DNA of 64,000 nucleotides from Halorubrum trapanicum (GCF_002355655.1 NZ_AP017569.1:1-64000), one strand, 5' to 3'; shown: positions 47,992 through 56,737, counted from the stretch's first letter. Notes: generated from the sequence alone by a model not told the origin. Program-made: numbers and translations.

Positions 47992-48924
47992 ATGAATCCG
48001 CTCGACCGATACGAGCCGCTCGTCGACGACGTCGACGCGTTCCGGGCGGCGTGCGACCGGCCCCTCCCCTCGGTCGTGCGCACGAACGGCATCGCGGCGA
48101 CCCCGGCCCGCGTCCGCGAGGCGTTCGACGACGAGGGCGTCGCCTACGAGCCGGTCGACTGGCGCGACGGCCTCTTCCGGCTCCCCGACGGGAACCCCGG
48201 CGGAAACTGGCCGTACGTCCACGGCTGGACCCACGGGCAGGAGGAGGTGTCCGTCCTACCGACGCTCGCGCTCGACCCGCGGCCGGGCGAGCGCGTCTGG
48301 GACGCCTGCGCGGCCCCCGGCAGCAAGACGACCCAGATCGCGGACGCGATGGACGACGAGGGCACCGTCGTCGCCAATGACAACAACCTCGGGCGGCTCT
48401 CCGCGCTCCGGCACAACGCCGAGCGGCTGGGGATCACGAACGCGATCGTCACGAATCAGGACGCGCGCAACTTCTCGACGAAGTCGCTCGCGTTCGACGA
48501 GTTCGACCGCGCGCTCGTGGACGCGCCCTGCTCCTGCGAGGGCACCTGTCGCAAGAACCCGGACGTCTTGGACGAGTGGACGCTCGACCACGTCCGCGCC
48601 GTCGCGGGGATCCAGAAGGGGGTGCTGGCCCGCGCCGTCCAGGCGACCCGTCCGGGCGGGGTCGTCGTCTACTCGACGTGTACGTTCGCGCCCGAGGAGA
48701 ACGAGGCGGTCCTCGACCACGTCCTCGCGAACGAGGACTGCGAACTGGTCGAGTTCGACCTCCCGCTCGACACCGACCCCGGCGTGACCGAGTGGGACGG
48801 CGAGGCGTACGACGAGTCGGTGACGCGCGCGAAGCGGATCTACCCGCACCGCAACGACACGGGCGGCTTCTTCTGCGCGAAGCTGCGCGTGGGCGGGAAC
48901 AAAAACACGGGGGTCGGAGCGTGA
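47992..48924 (+). CDS. NSUN/RsmB-type RNA cytosine-C5 methyltransferase
   Basis: A 310-residue SAM-dependent enzyme modifying tRNA or rRNA cytosine. The SAM motif is WDACAAPGSKTTQIA. The two catalytic cysteines are Cys180 in DAPCSCEGTC (motif IV) and Cys230 in YSTCTFAPEENEAVL (motif VI). A strong Shine-Dalgarno GGAGG at 47984-47988 lies 4-8 bp before the ATG, matching the 16S tail and fixing the start, although the frame is open far upstream. Its TGA overlaps the GTG start of the next gene, so the two are coupled. Confidence 0.93.
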   Translation: MNPLDRYEPLVDDVDAFRAACDRPLPSVVRTNGIAATPARVREAFDDEGVAYEPVDWRDGLFRLPDGNPGGNWPYVHGWTHGQEEVSVLPTLALDPRPGERVWDACAAPGSKTTQIADAMDDEGTVVANDNNLGRLSALRHNAERLGITNAIVTNQDARNFSTKSLAFDEFDRALVDAPCSCEGTCRKNPDVLDEWTLDHVRAVAGIQKGVLARAVQATRPGGVVVYSTCTFAPEENEAVLDHVLANEDCELVEFDLPLDTDPGVTEWDGEAYDESVTRAKRIYPHRNDTGGFFCAKLRVGGNKNTGVGA

Positions 48925-49451
48925 CCGACGGCGCCCCCACCAACGACGGCCAGCAGTTCGATCGCCTCCCCGAGACGCCCGCAGACCGAGAGGTCGAGGG
49001 GCGCGCGAGTCGCGAAGAGGTCCTCGACTGGTGGGACGAGCGGTTCGGGATCGAGCGGGTGGTGTTCGAGGAATACAGCTTCTGGGAGAAGGGCGCCGGA
49101 AAGATCTGGATCTTCAACGGCGAGGCGACGGACCCGAGCGAGGTCGAGGCCGTCGGGATGACGTTTCTCCGGACGCGACAGGAGCACTGGAAGCCGACCG
49201 GGCGGGCGGTCTCGCGGTTCGGATCGCGCGCGACGAAGAACGTGATCGAGCTGGACCCCGAGCAGGCGTCTCGGTTCGCTGCCGGGGAGGATCAGGAGTT
49301 GCCGGAGTGGGACGGCGACTGGGGCTACCTGATCGCGACTCACGAGGTTGCCGGCGAGTCGGTGCCGATCGGCGTGGGGCTGTATTTATACGACGAACTG
49401 CGCTCCGTGGTGCCGAAAGGGAGTCGAGCGGACCTGCCGGTCGTCGAGTGA
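48921..49451 (+). CDS. Partner protein of the RNA methylase, PUA-like (DUF7122-type)
   Basis: A 176-residue protein starting at a GTG that overlaps the upstream TGA by 4 bp (GTGA), the usual coupling arrangement. The N-terminal part (RASREEVLDWWDERFGI and FWEKGAGKIWIFNG) resembles the helical/ferredoxin-like part preceding PUA domains. The C-terminal RATKNVIELDPEQASRFAAGED, then WDGDWGYLIATHEVAGE, resembles a PUA RNA-binding fold. In several archaeal and eukaryotic enzymes this PUA domain is fused to the methylase, so this may be the split form. The family name is from memory. Confidence 0.72.
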   Translation: MTDGAPTNDGQQFDRLPETPADREVEGRASREEVLDWWDERFGIERVVFEEYSFWEKGAGKIWIFNGEATDPSEVEAVGMTFLRTRQEHWKPTGRAVSRFGSRATKNVIELDPEQASRFAAGEDQELPEWDGDWGYLIATHEVAGESVPIGVGLYLYDELRSVVPKGSRADLPVVE

Positions 49452-49479
49452 CGGATCGCGTTCGCACGTCGATTTACCC

Positions 49480-49878
49480 CTTATAAATGGCTGATTTTGG
49501 ATCGGCTATGAACACTTCTCAAACCACAATCGCTCGTTTATAAACAGTTGCTCACGGACCGTCGGTGAACACCTCCAAAGCTCCAGCCGCTTATTTATAA
49601 ATAGCCAACTGTAGATCGACGGCGAACACCTTCAAATCCCCAGCCGCTCGCTTATAAATGACTGATCGCGGATCGACGGCGAACACCTTCAAAGCCCCAG
49701 CCGCTCGCTTATAAATGACTGATCGCGGATCGACGGCGAACATCTTCAAAGCCCCAGCCGCTCGCTTATAAATGACTGATCGCGGATCGACGGCGAATAC
49801 CGCCAAAGCCCCAGCCGCTCGCTTATAAATGACTGATCGCGGATCGACGGCAAATACCGCCAAAGCCCCAGCCGCGAG
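49480..49878. repeat. 57-bp tandem repeat array with TATA-like boxes
   Basis: Seven units of exactly 57 bp start at 49480, 49537, 49594, 49651, 49708, 49765 and 49822. Each has a TTATAAA box, a GATCGACGGCGAACACC-like middle and CAAAGCCCCAGCCGCTCG at its end. Units 4-7 are nearly identical; units 1-3 are progressively diverged. The CAAAGCCCCAGCCG end is the same sequence that forms the left edge of the structured element at 49862, so the array looks like reiteration of that edge. The period is a multiple of three, which leaves a minus-strand frame open, but it starts only at TTG and is not credible as a protein. Confidence 0.9.
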
Positions 49879-50105
49879 GCCGCCGTACGCTCGTTGCGCT
49901 CCTCAGTCGCTCGCTTCGCTCGCTCCCTCCGGTGCTTACGTCGCCTACGGCGGCCTCGCGGCTGCCCCTTTGAGTCCCACCGGACCGCAACCGCACGGCA
50001 CCTCACCCCTCCCCAGCCTCGTCGCGGCCGCTTAAAAAGCGGCCGCGACTCCCTCGCGCGGGCGACTCGCGCCCTGCGGGCGCTCGTCGGCACGCGCCAC
50101 CGCAC
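49862..50105 (+). repeat. Structured dispersed element, copy A
   Basis: A GC-rich 244-bp segment found in three copies. Stem 1 pairs 49869-49887 with 49946-49964 (19 bp, perfect). Stem 2 pairs 50021-50033 with 50037-50049 (13 bp, loop AAA). Stem 3 pairs 50069-50074 with 50078-50083. Unpaired segments shared with the other copies include CCCCTTTGAGTCCCACC (49965-49981) and CTCCCCAGCCTCGTC before stem 2. It lies between the coupled methylase-partner gene and the 3' end of bax1, directly joined to the 57-bp array. Strand is given by convention only; the transcribed strand is unknown. Confidence 0.85.
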
Positions 50106-50118
50106 CGATTTAAATATC

Positions 50119-51636
50119 CTACTCGGACTTCTCCCGAACCGTTCCCCCGCCGAGCCCCTCCCACTCGACGCGGTACCCGAGCCGCGAGAGCGCGGCGCTC
50201 GCGTCGTCGAGCCCGTACTCGTCGAGGACCGCCTCGGCCTCCGAGAGCGCCATCCCGGGCTCGATTTCCTCGGCGAGCGCCTCCAACACCGCGGGTCGCA
50301 CGAGCGTCCGCCCGATGCGCTCGTGGTCGGGGAACGACACCCCCTCGATCGCCTCGACGCCGACTCCTCGCTCGGCGGCGAGGTCGTCGAGTCCGATCGC
50401 GTCGGCGTCGGGCGAGAGGGAGTCGGGGAGGTCGGCGGCCGCCTCGGCGACGAACTCGGCCTCGTACTCGCGGAGCACGTCGACCACGTCCTTCACCCGG
50501 ACCGTTCCGGAGTAGGTGACGACGCGGTGGTCGCGGGCCGCGATCTCCTCGCCGACGCCGAGGCTCTCGTCGACGGCCACGAGGAGGTCCACGTCCTCCA
50601 CGTCCGCGAGCTGTCCGAGCTTCTTTTCGACGTACTCGGGGGTCCAGAAGCCCATCACCTCGAAGAAGAGCCTGAAGTCCGCGTGGTCGTAGTCGAACGC
50701 GAAGTCCGGGATCATCACGCTCGCCCCGGTTTCGAGCGGCTCGGGTTCGCGCACCAGAGTCCAGTCGAGGTCGAGCCCGCGGACGCGCCCGGCGAAGTCG
50801 GCCTCGACCCCGCTGTCGAAGTCGGGCTCCGCGACGGGCTCGACGTCCGGCACGGTCACGTCGCCGTCCGAGAGGCGCATCGTGCGCTCGCGGCCGCGGT
50901 CGTCGATCGCCGCCTCCAGCGACCACTCCGCCGACTCCGCGACCGTCCGGAGCAGCCGCGCGAAGGCGGTCCCGTAGCGTCGCGTGCGCGAGAACAGCCG
51001 GTCCGGGCCGGTGACGACGAGTTCGCGGCCCTCCGGAGTCTTCTCGACCTCGTACATCAAGCGCAGGCGCTTGACGGCCGAGACGAGCCGCTTCGGGTCG
51101 TTCGACCGCACCCGGACCTCGGTGGCGTCGAAGAGCGCGGTCTGGGCCAGGGAGAGGTCGTACTGCTCCAGCAGGGCGTCGGGGTCCCAGCGCACGTCGG
51201 CGTCGACGAGGACCCGCTCGACGTCGCGGTCGGCGTACAGCGAGGCGTCCACCGCATCGGACTCGATCCCGAGCGCGTCGGCCGCGCGCTCCACCGCGGT
51301 CTCCCGCTCCGCCTCGCTGGCGACGCCGACCGCCTCCGCGGCCTCGAACGCGGCCCGCCGGACGCGACGCGGCGGGACCGGGGCCCGCGTCTCGAACTCG
51401 CACTCGCGCTCGACGAGCGCCGCGAGCCCCCGGACGAGTTTGAAGTCGCCGTTCCGGGTGGCGGCGTCGGCCTCCAAGTCCGCCAGCGCGTCGTCGAGGT
51501 CGCCGCGCCGCTCGCCGACGTGCGACTCGAACGTCCCGAGGACGCGGGCCGCGAGCGGGCGGTGTTCCCGGCCGGTGAACTGCGGGCGGTAGCCGCCGCC
51601 CGCCCGGGAGACGCGCAGGAGGTCCTTGCGTAGCAC
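50119..51636 (-). CDS. bax1: Bax1-type nuclease (DUF790), XPB-associated
   Basis: A 505-residue protein of the DUF790 family, which includes archaeal Bax1, the nuclease partner of the XPB/Rad25 helicase in repair. YDLSLAQTALFDATEVRV and LFSRTRRYGTAFARLL are family-like. The nuclease core is MIPDFAFDYDHADFRLFFEVMGFWTPEYVEKK, with a PD-(D/E)XK-type Asp, Glu and Lys. The C-terminal region is helical. The start codon is GTG. No helicase gene is adjacent on either side: copies A and B of the structured element, in inverted orientation, occupy the flanks. Confidence 0.85.
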   Translation of the reverse strand: MLRKDLLRVSRAGGGYRPQFTGREHRPLAARVLGTFESHVGERRGDLDDALADLEADAATRNGDFKLVRGLAALVERECEFETRAPVPPRRVRRAAFEAAEAVGVASEAERETAVERAADALGIESDAVDASLYADRDVERVLVDADVRWDPDALLEQYDLSLAQTALFDATEVRVRSNDPKRLVSAVKRLRLMYEVEKTPEGRELVVTGPDRLFSRTRRYGTAFARLLRTVAESAEWSLEAAIDDRGRERTMRLSDGDVTVPDVEPVAEPDFDSGVEADFAGRVRGLDLDWTLVREPEPLETGASVMIPDFAFDYDHADFRLFFEVMGFWTPEYVEKKLGQLADVEDVDLLVAVDESLGVGEEIAARDHRVVTYSGTVRVKDVVDVLREYEAEFVAEAAADLPDSLSPDADAIGLDDLAAERGVGVEAIEGVSFPDHERIGRTLVRPAVLEALAEEIEPGMALSEAEAVLDEYGLDDASAALSRLGYRVEWEGLGGGTVREKSE

Positions 51637-51673
51637 GGGGCGGGGTACGCCGCGCCCGGCCTAAAACGAGCGG

Positions 51674-51692
51674 GTTCGGTTCCCCCCCGAAC
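51674..51692. repeat. Small hairpin upstream of bax1
   Basis: GTTCGG and CCGAAC are perfect 6-bp arms around TTCCCCC in the leader region between the bax1 start and element copy B. Too short to assign a role. Confidence 0.35.
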
Positions 51693-51700
51693 GTGCGGTC

Positions 51701-51962
51701 GCGGTGGCGCGTGCCTGCGAGCGGCCGCCATCGGCGGCCGCGAGACAGCACCGCGCGAGGGAGTCAGTCGCCGGAGCAAAGCGACGGCGACTGACGAGGC
51801 TGGGGAGGGGAGAGGTGTTGTGCGGTCGTGGTCGGGTGGGACTCGAAGGGGCAGCCGGGAGGCGGGCGCAGGCGAAGTAAGGACCGCAGGGCGGGAGCGA
51901 GCGAAGCGAGCGACCAACCGAGGACCGCAGCGAGCGTGCGCCCGCCTCCCGGCTGGGGCTTC
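51701..51962 (-). repeat. Structured dispersed element, copy B (inverted)
   Basis: The same element as copy A on the opposite strand. Stem 1 pairs 51852-51870 with 51937-51955 (19 bp, perfect). Stem 2 pairs 51763-51773 with 51785-51795 (11 bp). Stem 3 pairs 51721-51729 with 51733-51741 (9 bp, 3-nt loop). Relative to copies A and C the stem bases differ but pairing is retained. Only a single edge motif is present and there is no 57-bp reiteration. It lies upstream of bax1 and upstream of elp3, in a divergent gap. Confidence 0.85.
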
Positions 51963-52165
51963 GGTGGTGTCGCTCGCCGATTTGTCAGATCTGAAGCCCT
52001 CGTATAGCCGAGCGGTCGAGAACTCGAATTTCGTTTCGCCGAGGCGGGAAACGCGGCGTTGAGCGGTCGGAGCCGTGGCGCCGACTCCCGCTCTGCTGCC
52101 GACGCGCACCCCTCTCACGTATCGGTGCGACACGCTTAACTCCGAAACCCGTCGATCGGAGCGTA
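51963..52165. other. elp3 upstream region
   Basis: About 200 bp without a gene. A TATA-like GCTTAACTC near 52133-52141 lies about 30 bp before the elp3 ATG. No other motif stands out. Confidence 0.45.
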
Positions 52166-53917
52166 ATGAGCACCGACGCGGCGAGTGACGGGGACGCCGG
52201 TAGCGAGTCCGACGATGCCGCCGGAGATGGCACCGCCGACCCCGCCGACTCCGAGGCGTTCGTCCGCACCTGCGAGCACCTCGTCGAGCGCATCCTCGAC
52301 GGCGAGATCGAGCGCGACGACCTCGAACGCGCCAAGCTCGACGCCTGCTCGGAGTTCGGCTCCCCGAAGGTGCCGAAGAACACCGAGATCCTGGATCACG
52401 CCCCGTCCGAGGCGCGCGACGACGTGATCGAGGTGGTCCAGCGCAAGCCGGTCCGGACCGCCTCCGGCGTCTCCCCCGTCGCGATCATGACCTCGCCGGA
52501 GCTGTGCCCGCACGGAAAGTGCCTCTACTGTCCCGGCGGGCCGGCCTCGGAGTTCTCCTCGGCGCAGTCGTACACGGGCCACGAGCCCGCCGCCGCGCGC
52601 GGCGAGCAGAACGACTACGACCCGTACGGGCAGGTCACGCTCCGGCTCGAACAGCTCCGGAAGATCGGCCACCCGGTCGACAAGGTGGAGCTGATCCTGA
52701 TGGGCGGGACGATGACCGCGCGCTCGCACGACTACCAGGAGTGGTTCGTCAAGCGCGCGCTCCAGGCGATGAACGACTACGACCTCGACAAGGAGCCCGA
52801 GCCGGCCGAGGGCGAGTCGTTCGCGCCGGACCCCGAGGCGACCGAGTTCGAGTACCTCGAAGACGTGATCGCCGAGAACGAGACGAACGAGATCCGCAAC
52901 ATCGGCACCACCTTCGAGACGAAGCCGGACTGGTGCGACCCCGAGCAGATCGACCGCATGCTCGACCTCGGCGGCACGAAGGTCGAGGTCGGCGTCCAGA
53001 CCACCTACGAGCGGATCAACCGCGAGATGCACCGCGGCCACGGCAACGAGGCCTCCCGGAACGCCAACCGCCGCCTGCGCGACGCCGCGTTCAAGGTCGG
53101 CTTCCACATGATGCCCGGGCAGCCGGGCATGACCCGGGAGATGTGCTTAGAGGACTTCCGGCAGCTGTTCGACAACCCCGACTGGCGGCCCGACTACCTG
53201 AAGATCTACCCGACTCTCGTCGTCGAGGGGACTCGCGTGTACGACCGCTGGCGCCGCGACGACTTCGACCCGCTCACGAGCGAGGAGGCGGCCGACCTCG
53301 TCGCCGACGTGATGGACCTGATCCCGAAGTACACGCGGCTCCAGCGCGTCCAGCGCGACATCCCTGCGGACTTCATCGACGCGGGCGTCCAGAAGTCGAA
53401 CCTCCGACAGCTCGCCGCCCAGCGCGCCGAGGAGAAGGGGATCGTCCAGCGGGACGTCCGCGCCCGCGAGGTCGGCCACAACGACGCCGACCCGGACCCC
53501 GACGACGTCGAACTCGACGTGCTCACCTACGAGGCCGGCGGCGGCACGGAGCACTTCATCTCCTTCGAGGACCCAGTCCGGGACCTGCTCGTCGGGTTCT
53601 GTCGCCTGCGGTTCCCCTCGTTTGCCCCCGACCAGCCCGGCGCGCCGGGCACCGAGGGCGACCCGATCCGCCCGGAACTCGAAGACGCCGCGCTGGTCCG
53701 CGAGCTCCACGTCTACGGCAACGAGGTCGGCATCGGCGGCGACGGCGACTGGCAGCACCAGGGGTACGGCACGAAGCTCCTCGAACGCGCCGAGGAGCTC
53801 TCCCGCGAGGCGGGCTACGACAAAGTCGCGGTCATCTCGGGCATCGGCGCCCGCGAGTACTACCGCAACAAGCTCGGCTACCGGCAGGACGGGCCGTACG
53901 TGTCGAAGCGGCTGTGA
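52166..53917 (+). CDS. elp3: Elp3-type tRNA U34 carboxymethyl-synthesising enzyme
   Basis: A 583-residue radical-SAM plus GNAT acetyltransferase that modifies wobble uridine. An acidic N-terminal lead (residues 1-30) is followed by the tRNA-binding helical part. The 4Fe-4S cluster motif is CPHGKCLYC (Cys114, 119, 122) with PGGP after it. Core segments include LILMGGTMTARSHDYQEWFV, GVQTTYERINREMHRGH and FHMMPGQPGMTREM. The C-terminal GNAT domain has WQHQGYGTKLLERAEEL and ISGIGAREYYRNKLGY. In archaea a single protein performs the whole reaction. It is followed by rqcH after 70 bp. Confidence 0.96.
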   Translation: MSTDAASDGDAGSESDDAAGDGTADPADSEAFVRTCEHLVERILDGEIERDDLERAKLDACSEFGSPKVPKNTEILDHAPSEARDDVIEVVQRKPVRTASGVSPVAIMTSPELCPHGKCLYCPGGPASEFSSAQSYTGHEPAAARGEQNDYDPYGQVTLRLEQLRKIGHPVDKVELILMGGTMTARSHDYQEWFVKRALQAMNDYDLDKEPEPAEGESFAPDPEATEFEYLEDVIAENETNEIRNIGTTFETKPDWCDPEQIDRMLDLGGTKVEVGVQTTYERINREMHRGHGNEASRNANRRLRDAAFKVGFHMMPGQPGMTREMCLEDFRQLFDNPDWRPDYLKIYPTLVVEGTRVYDRWRRDDFDPLTSEEAADLVADVMDLIPKYTRLQRVQRDIPADFIDAGVQKSNLRQLAAQRAEEKGIVQRDVRAREVGHNDADPDPDDVELDVLTYEAGGGTEHFISFEDPVRDLLVGFCRLRFPSFAPDQPGAPGTEGDPIRPELEDAALVRELHVYGNEVGIGGDGDWQHQGYGTKLLERAEELSREAGYDKVAVISGIGAREYYRNKLGYRQDGPYVSKRL

Positions 53918-53987
53918 GCGTCACCCGTTCGCCGGACCCGCACCCACAACGACACGCCTTTTTCCGGCCCGCCGGTTGCTATGGTGT

Positions 53988-56186
53988 ATGGACCAGAAGC
54001 GGGAGCTGTCGAGCATCGACCTCGCCGCGCTCGTCACCGAACTCAATCGGTACGAGGGCGCGAAGGTCGACAAGGCGTACCTCTACGACGACGACCTGCT
54101 CCGGCTGAAGCTTCGCGACTTCGACCGCGGCCGCGTCGAGCTCATGATCGAGGTCGGGGACATCAAACGGGCCCACGCCGCCGACCCGGACCACGTCGCG
54201 GACGCGCCGGGACGCCCGCCGAACTTCGCGAAGATGCTGCGGAACCGCATGTCGGGCGCGGACTTCGCGGGCGTCGAGCAGTACGAGTTCGACCGCATCC
54301 TCACCTTCGAGTTCGAGCGCGAGGACCAGAACACCACGCTCGTCGCCGAGCTGTTCGGCCAGGGGAACGTCGCCGCGCTCGACGAGACGGGCGAGGTGAT
54401 CGGGGCGCTGTCGACGGTGCGGCTCAAGTCCCGCACGGTCGCCCCCGGCTCGCAGTACGAGTACCCGGCCTCGCGGCTGAACCCGCTCGACGTGAGCCGC
54501 GGCGCGTTCGACCGCCACATGCGCGAGTCGGACAGCGACGTCGTCCGGACGCTCGCCACCCAGCTCAACCTCGGCGGCCTGTACGCCGAGGAGGTGTGTA
54601 CCCGGGCCGGCGTGCCGAAGGAGACGCCGATCGAGGAGGCGACCGACGACCAGCTCGGCGCGCTCCACGACGCGCTCGCCCGGATCGACGAGCGGCTCCG
54701 CTCGGGCGACGTCGACCCCCGCGTGTACGAGGAGTCCGTCGACGGCGAGGAGGACGGAGAGTCGAGCGACGAGGAGCCCCGCGTCGTCGACGTGACGCCC
54801 TTCCCGCTCGCGGAGCACGAGGGCCTGCCGAGCGTCGGCTTCGACTCCTTCAACGCCGCCGTCGACGAGTACTTCTACCGGCTCGGCAGCGAGGAGACCG
54901 ACGAGGGCGAGGCCCCGGCGGACGCGGGCGCGTCCCGCCCGGACTTCGAAGAGGAGATCGCCAAACAGGAGCGGATCATCGAACAGCAGAAGGGAGCGAT
55001 CGAGGGGTTCGAGGAGCAGGCGCAGGCGGAACGGGAGCGCGCCGAGCTGCTGTACGCGCACTACGACCTCGTCGACGAGGTGCTTTCGACGGTGCGGGAG
55101 GCCCGCGCAAACGAGGTGCCGTGGGACGAGATCGCGGAGACGCTCGACGCCGGCGCCGAGCGCGGCATCCCGGCCGCGGAGGCCGTCGTCGACGTCGACG
55201 GCGGAGAGGGAACGGTGACGGTCGAACTCGAAGAGGAAGGGGACGACGGGGGGACGGTGACGGTCGAACTCAACGCGAGCGAGGGCGTGGAGGTCAACGC
55301 CGACCGCCTCTACCGGGAGGCGAAGCGCGTCGAGGAGAAGAAGGCGGGCGCGCAGGAGGCGATCGAGTCGACCCGCGAGGAGCTGGAGGCCGTCAAGGAG
55401 CGGAAGGCGGAGTGGGAGGAGCAGCAGGCGGCCGACGACGGTGGCGAGGGCGACGCCGACGGTGCGGACGGCGAGGGCGACGACGAGGAGTACGAGACCG
55501 ACTGGCTCTCGCGCTCCTCGATCCCGATCCGGAGCCCGGACGACTGGTTCGAGCGGTTCCGCTGGTTCCACACGTCGACGGGCTACCTCGTCATCGGCGG
55601 GCGCAACGCCGACCAGAACGAGGAGCTGGTGAAAAAATACATGAGCAAACACGACCGGTTCTTCCACACGCAGGCCCACGGCGGGCCGGTGACCCTGCTG
55701 AAGGCCGCCGGGCCCTCCGAGTCGGCGGACCCCGTCGACTTCTCCGAGGAGACGCTGCGGGAGGCCGCGCAGTTCGCCGTTTCCTACTCCTCGGACTGGA
55801 AGGACGGCCGCGGCGCGGGCGACGCGTACATGGTCGAACCCGATCAGGTGTCGAAGACGCCCGAGAGCGGCGAGTACATCGAGAAGGGGAGTTTCGTGAT
55901 CCGCGGCGACCGGACGTACTTCGAGGACGTGCCCTGCCGGATCGCCGTCGGCGTCCAGTGCGAGCCGGTCACGCGAGCCATCGGCGGGCCGCCGTCGGCC
56001 ATCGTCGACCGCGCGGCCGCGCACGTCACCTTCGAACCGGGGATGTACGCGCAGAACGACGCCGCGATGATGGCCTACCGGAACCTCAAAGAGCGGTTCA
56101 CCGACCAGTCGTTCGTCCGCAAGGTCGCCAGCGCGGACCTGCTCCAGGAGTTCCTCCCGCCGGGCGGGTCGGACATCGTGGATTGA
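53988..56186 (+). CDS. rqcH: Ribosome rescue factor RqcH (NFACT protein)
   Basis: A 732-residue NFACT-family protein related to eukaryotic Rqc2/NEMF and bacterial RqcH. It acts on obstructed 60S/50S subunits and recruits tRNA to extend stalled chains. NFACT-N covers about residues 1-220 (SSIDLAALVTELNRYEGAKVDKAYLY, then FGQGNVAALD). A coiled-coil region (EEEIAKQERIIEQQKGAIEGFEEQAQ and later) follows. The NFACT-R domain is WFHTSTGYLVIGGRNADQNEELVKKYM with FFHTQAHGGPV. The frame is open upstream, but MDQKRELSSIDLAAL is the natural start. An Ala/Asp/Glu-rich low-complexity stretch precedes NFACT-R. Confidence 0.94.
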   Translation: MDQKRELSSIDLAALVTELNRYEGAKVDKAYLYDDDLLRLKLRDFDRGRVELMIEVGDIKRAHAADPDHVADAPGRPPNFAKMLRNRMSGADFAGVEQYEFDRILTFEFEREDQNTTLVAELFGQGNVAALDETGEVIGALSTVRLKSRTVAPGSQYEYPASRLNPLDVSRGAFDRHMRESDSDVVRTLATQLNLGGLYAEEVCTRAGVPKETPIEEATDDQLGALHDALARIDERLRSGDVDPRVYEESVDGEEDGESSDEEPRVVDVTPFPLAEHEGLPSVGFDSFNAAVDEYFYRLGSEETDEGEAPADAGASRPDFEEEIAKQERIIEQQKGAIEGFEEQAQAERERAELLYAHYDLVDEVLSTVREARANEVPWDEIAETLDAGAERGIPAAEAVVDVDGGEGTVTVELEEEGDDGGTVTVELNASEGVEVNADRLYREAKRVEEKKAGAQEAIESTREELEAVKERKAEWEEQQAADDGGEGDADGADGEGDDEEYETDWLSRSSIPIRSPDDWFERFRWFHTSTGYLVIGGRNADQNEELVKKYMSKHDRFFHTQAHGGPVTLLKAAGPSESADPVDFSEETLREAAQFAVSYSSDWKDGRGAGDAYMVEPDQVSKTPESGEYIEKGSFVIRGDRTYFEDVPCRIAVGVQCEPVTRAIGGPPSAIVDRAAAHVTFEPGMYAQNDAAMMAYRNLKERFTDQSFVRKVASADLLQEFLPPGGSDIVD

Positions 56187-56262
56187 ACGGGTCGAGCTGA
56201 CTGACGGCAAAGCCGATCGCCCGAGCGCGACGTTTTCAAGCCTCCGCGACGGAGGAGGGCGC

Positions 56263-56655
56263 ATGGCCTTCGAATCGCTGCCGGAGGGGTGGCGGCTGTG
56301 GAACGAGGAGCCCAGCGGGCGGGCGATCCTCGTCTACCGCCCCGACGTCTTCGGGGGCGGCGACCTCCCCGACGAGTGTCTCCCGACCATCTACCTGACG
56401 AACGGCGCCCGGAACGCGCGCCCCGGCTCGGGCCAGTACGCGACCGACGAGTGGCACGTCGTCTGCTTCTTGGAGCCCGAGATCGAGGCGGTCTCGGAGA
56501 CGTACGAGAGCCGCGAGGCGGGCGCGGCCGGCGCGGTCGACGTCGCGGAGCGGTTCGTCGCCGGCGAGATCGATTATCGGGCGGCGTATCAGGTGCCCCG
56601 AGAGGAGTACTTCGCGCGCCTCGACGAGTTCGTCGGCGGCGAGGAGTCCGCGTGA
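56263..56655 (+). CDS. DUF5820-type small protein
   Basis: A 130-residue acidic protein, beginning MAFESLPEGWRLWNEEPSGRAILVYRPDVFGG and continuing CLPTIYLTNGARNARPGSGQYATDEWHVVCFLE. The mixed beta fold is followed by a helical end (VAERFVAGEIDYRAAYQVPREEYFARLDEFV). A strong Shine-Dalgarno GGAGGAGGG (56251-56259) lies 4 bp before the ATG, and a TATA-like TTTTCAAG lies near 56233-56240. The DUF name is recalled, not verified; function unknown. Confidence 0.72.
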   Translation: MAFESLPEGWRLWNEEPSGRAILVYRPDVFGGGDLPDECLPTIYLTNGARNARPGSGQYATDEWHVVCFLEPEIEAVSETYESREAGAAGAVDVAERFVAGEIDYRAAYQVPREEYFARLDEFVGGEESA

Positions 56656-56720
56656 GCGGCGGTGTCCGAACCGCGTGACTGCGCGGCGACGCGAGGGCGT
56701 TTGTATCCACGATTACGCAT

Positions 56721-56737
56721 AACTCGGACCGAGTTAC
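56721..56737. promoter_or_regulatory. Perfect dyad upstream of purF (candidate operator)
   Basis: TAACTCGG-A-CCGAGTTA is a perfect 8-bp inverted repeat about 27 bp before the purF TATA element (TTTTTAT, 56764-56770). It sits in the upstream activation/repression zone of the purF promoter, so a regulator of purine synthesis could bind here (inference). Confidence 0.55.

Noticed and set aside
49591-49863. Minus-strand open frame of five 19-residue repeats (VFAVDPRSVIYKRAAGAL)
   Set aside because: It is open only because the 57-bp repeat period is a multiple of three. It begins at TTG, has no ribosome site, and the repeats are best explained as reiterated DNA at the element edge.
49480-49878. 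CRISPR array
   Set aside because: The units are contiguous 57-bp repeats with no unique spacers, and no cas genes are near.
49746-50105. Minus-strand frame over element copy A (and a similar one at 60482-60838 over copy C) with shared GWDSKGQPRGRRRR segment
   Set aside because: Both come from conserved linker DNA of the element. The protein sequences diverge and shift in length while base pairing is preserved, so selection acts on folding, not on a peptide.
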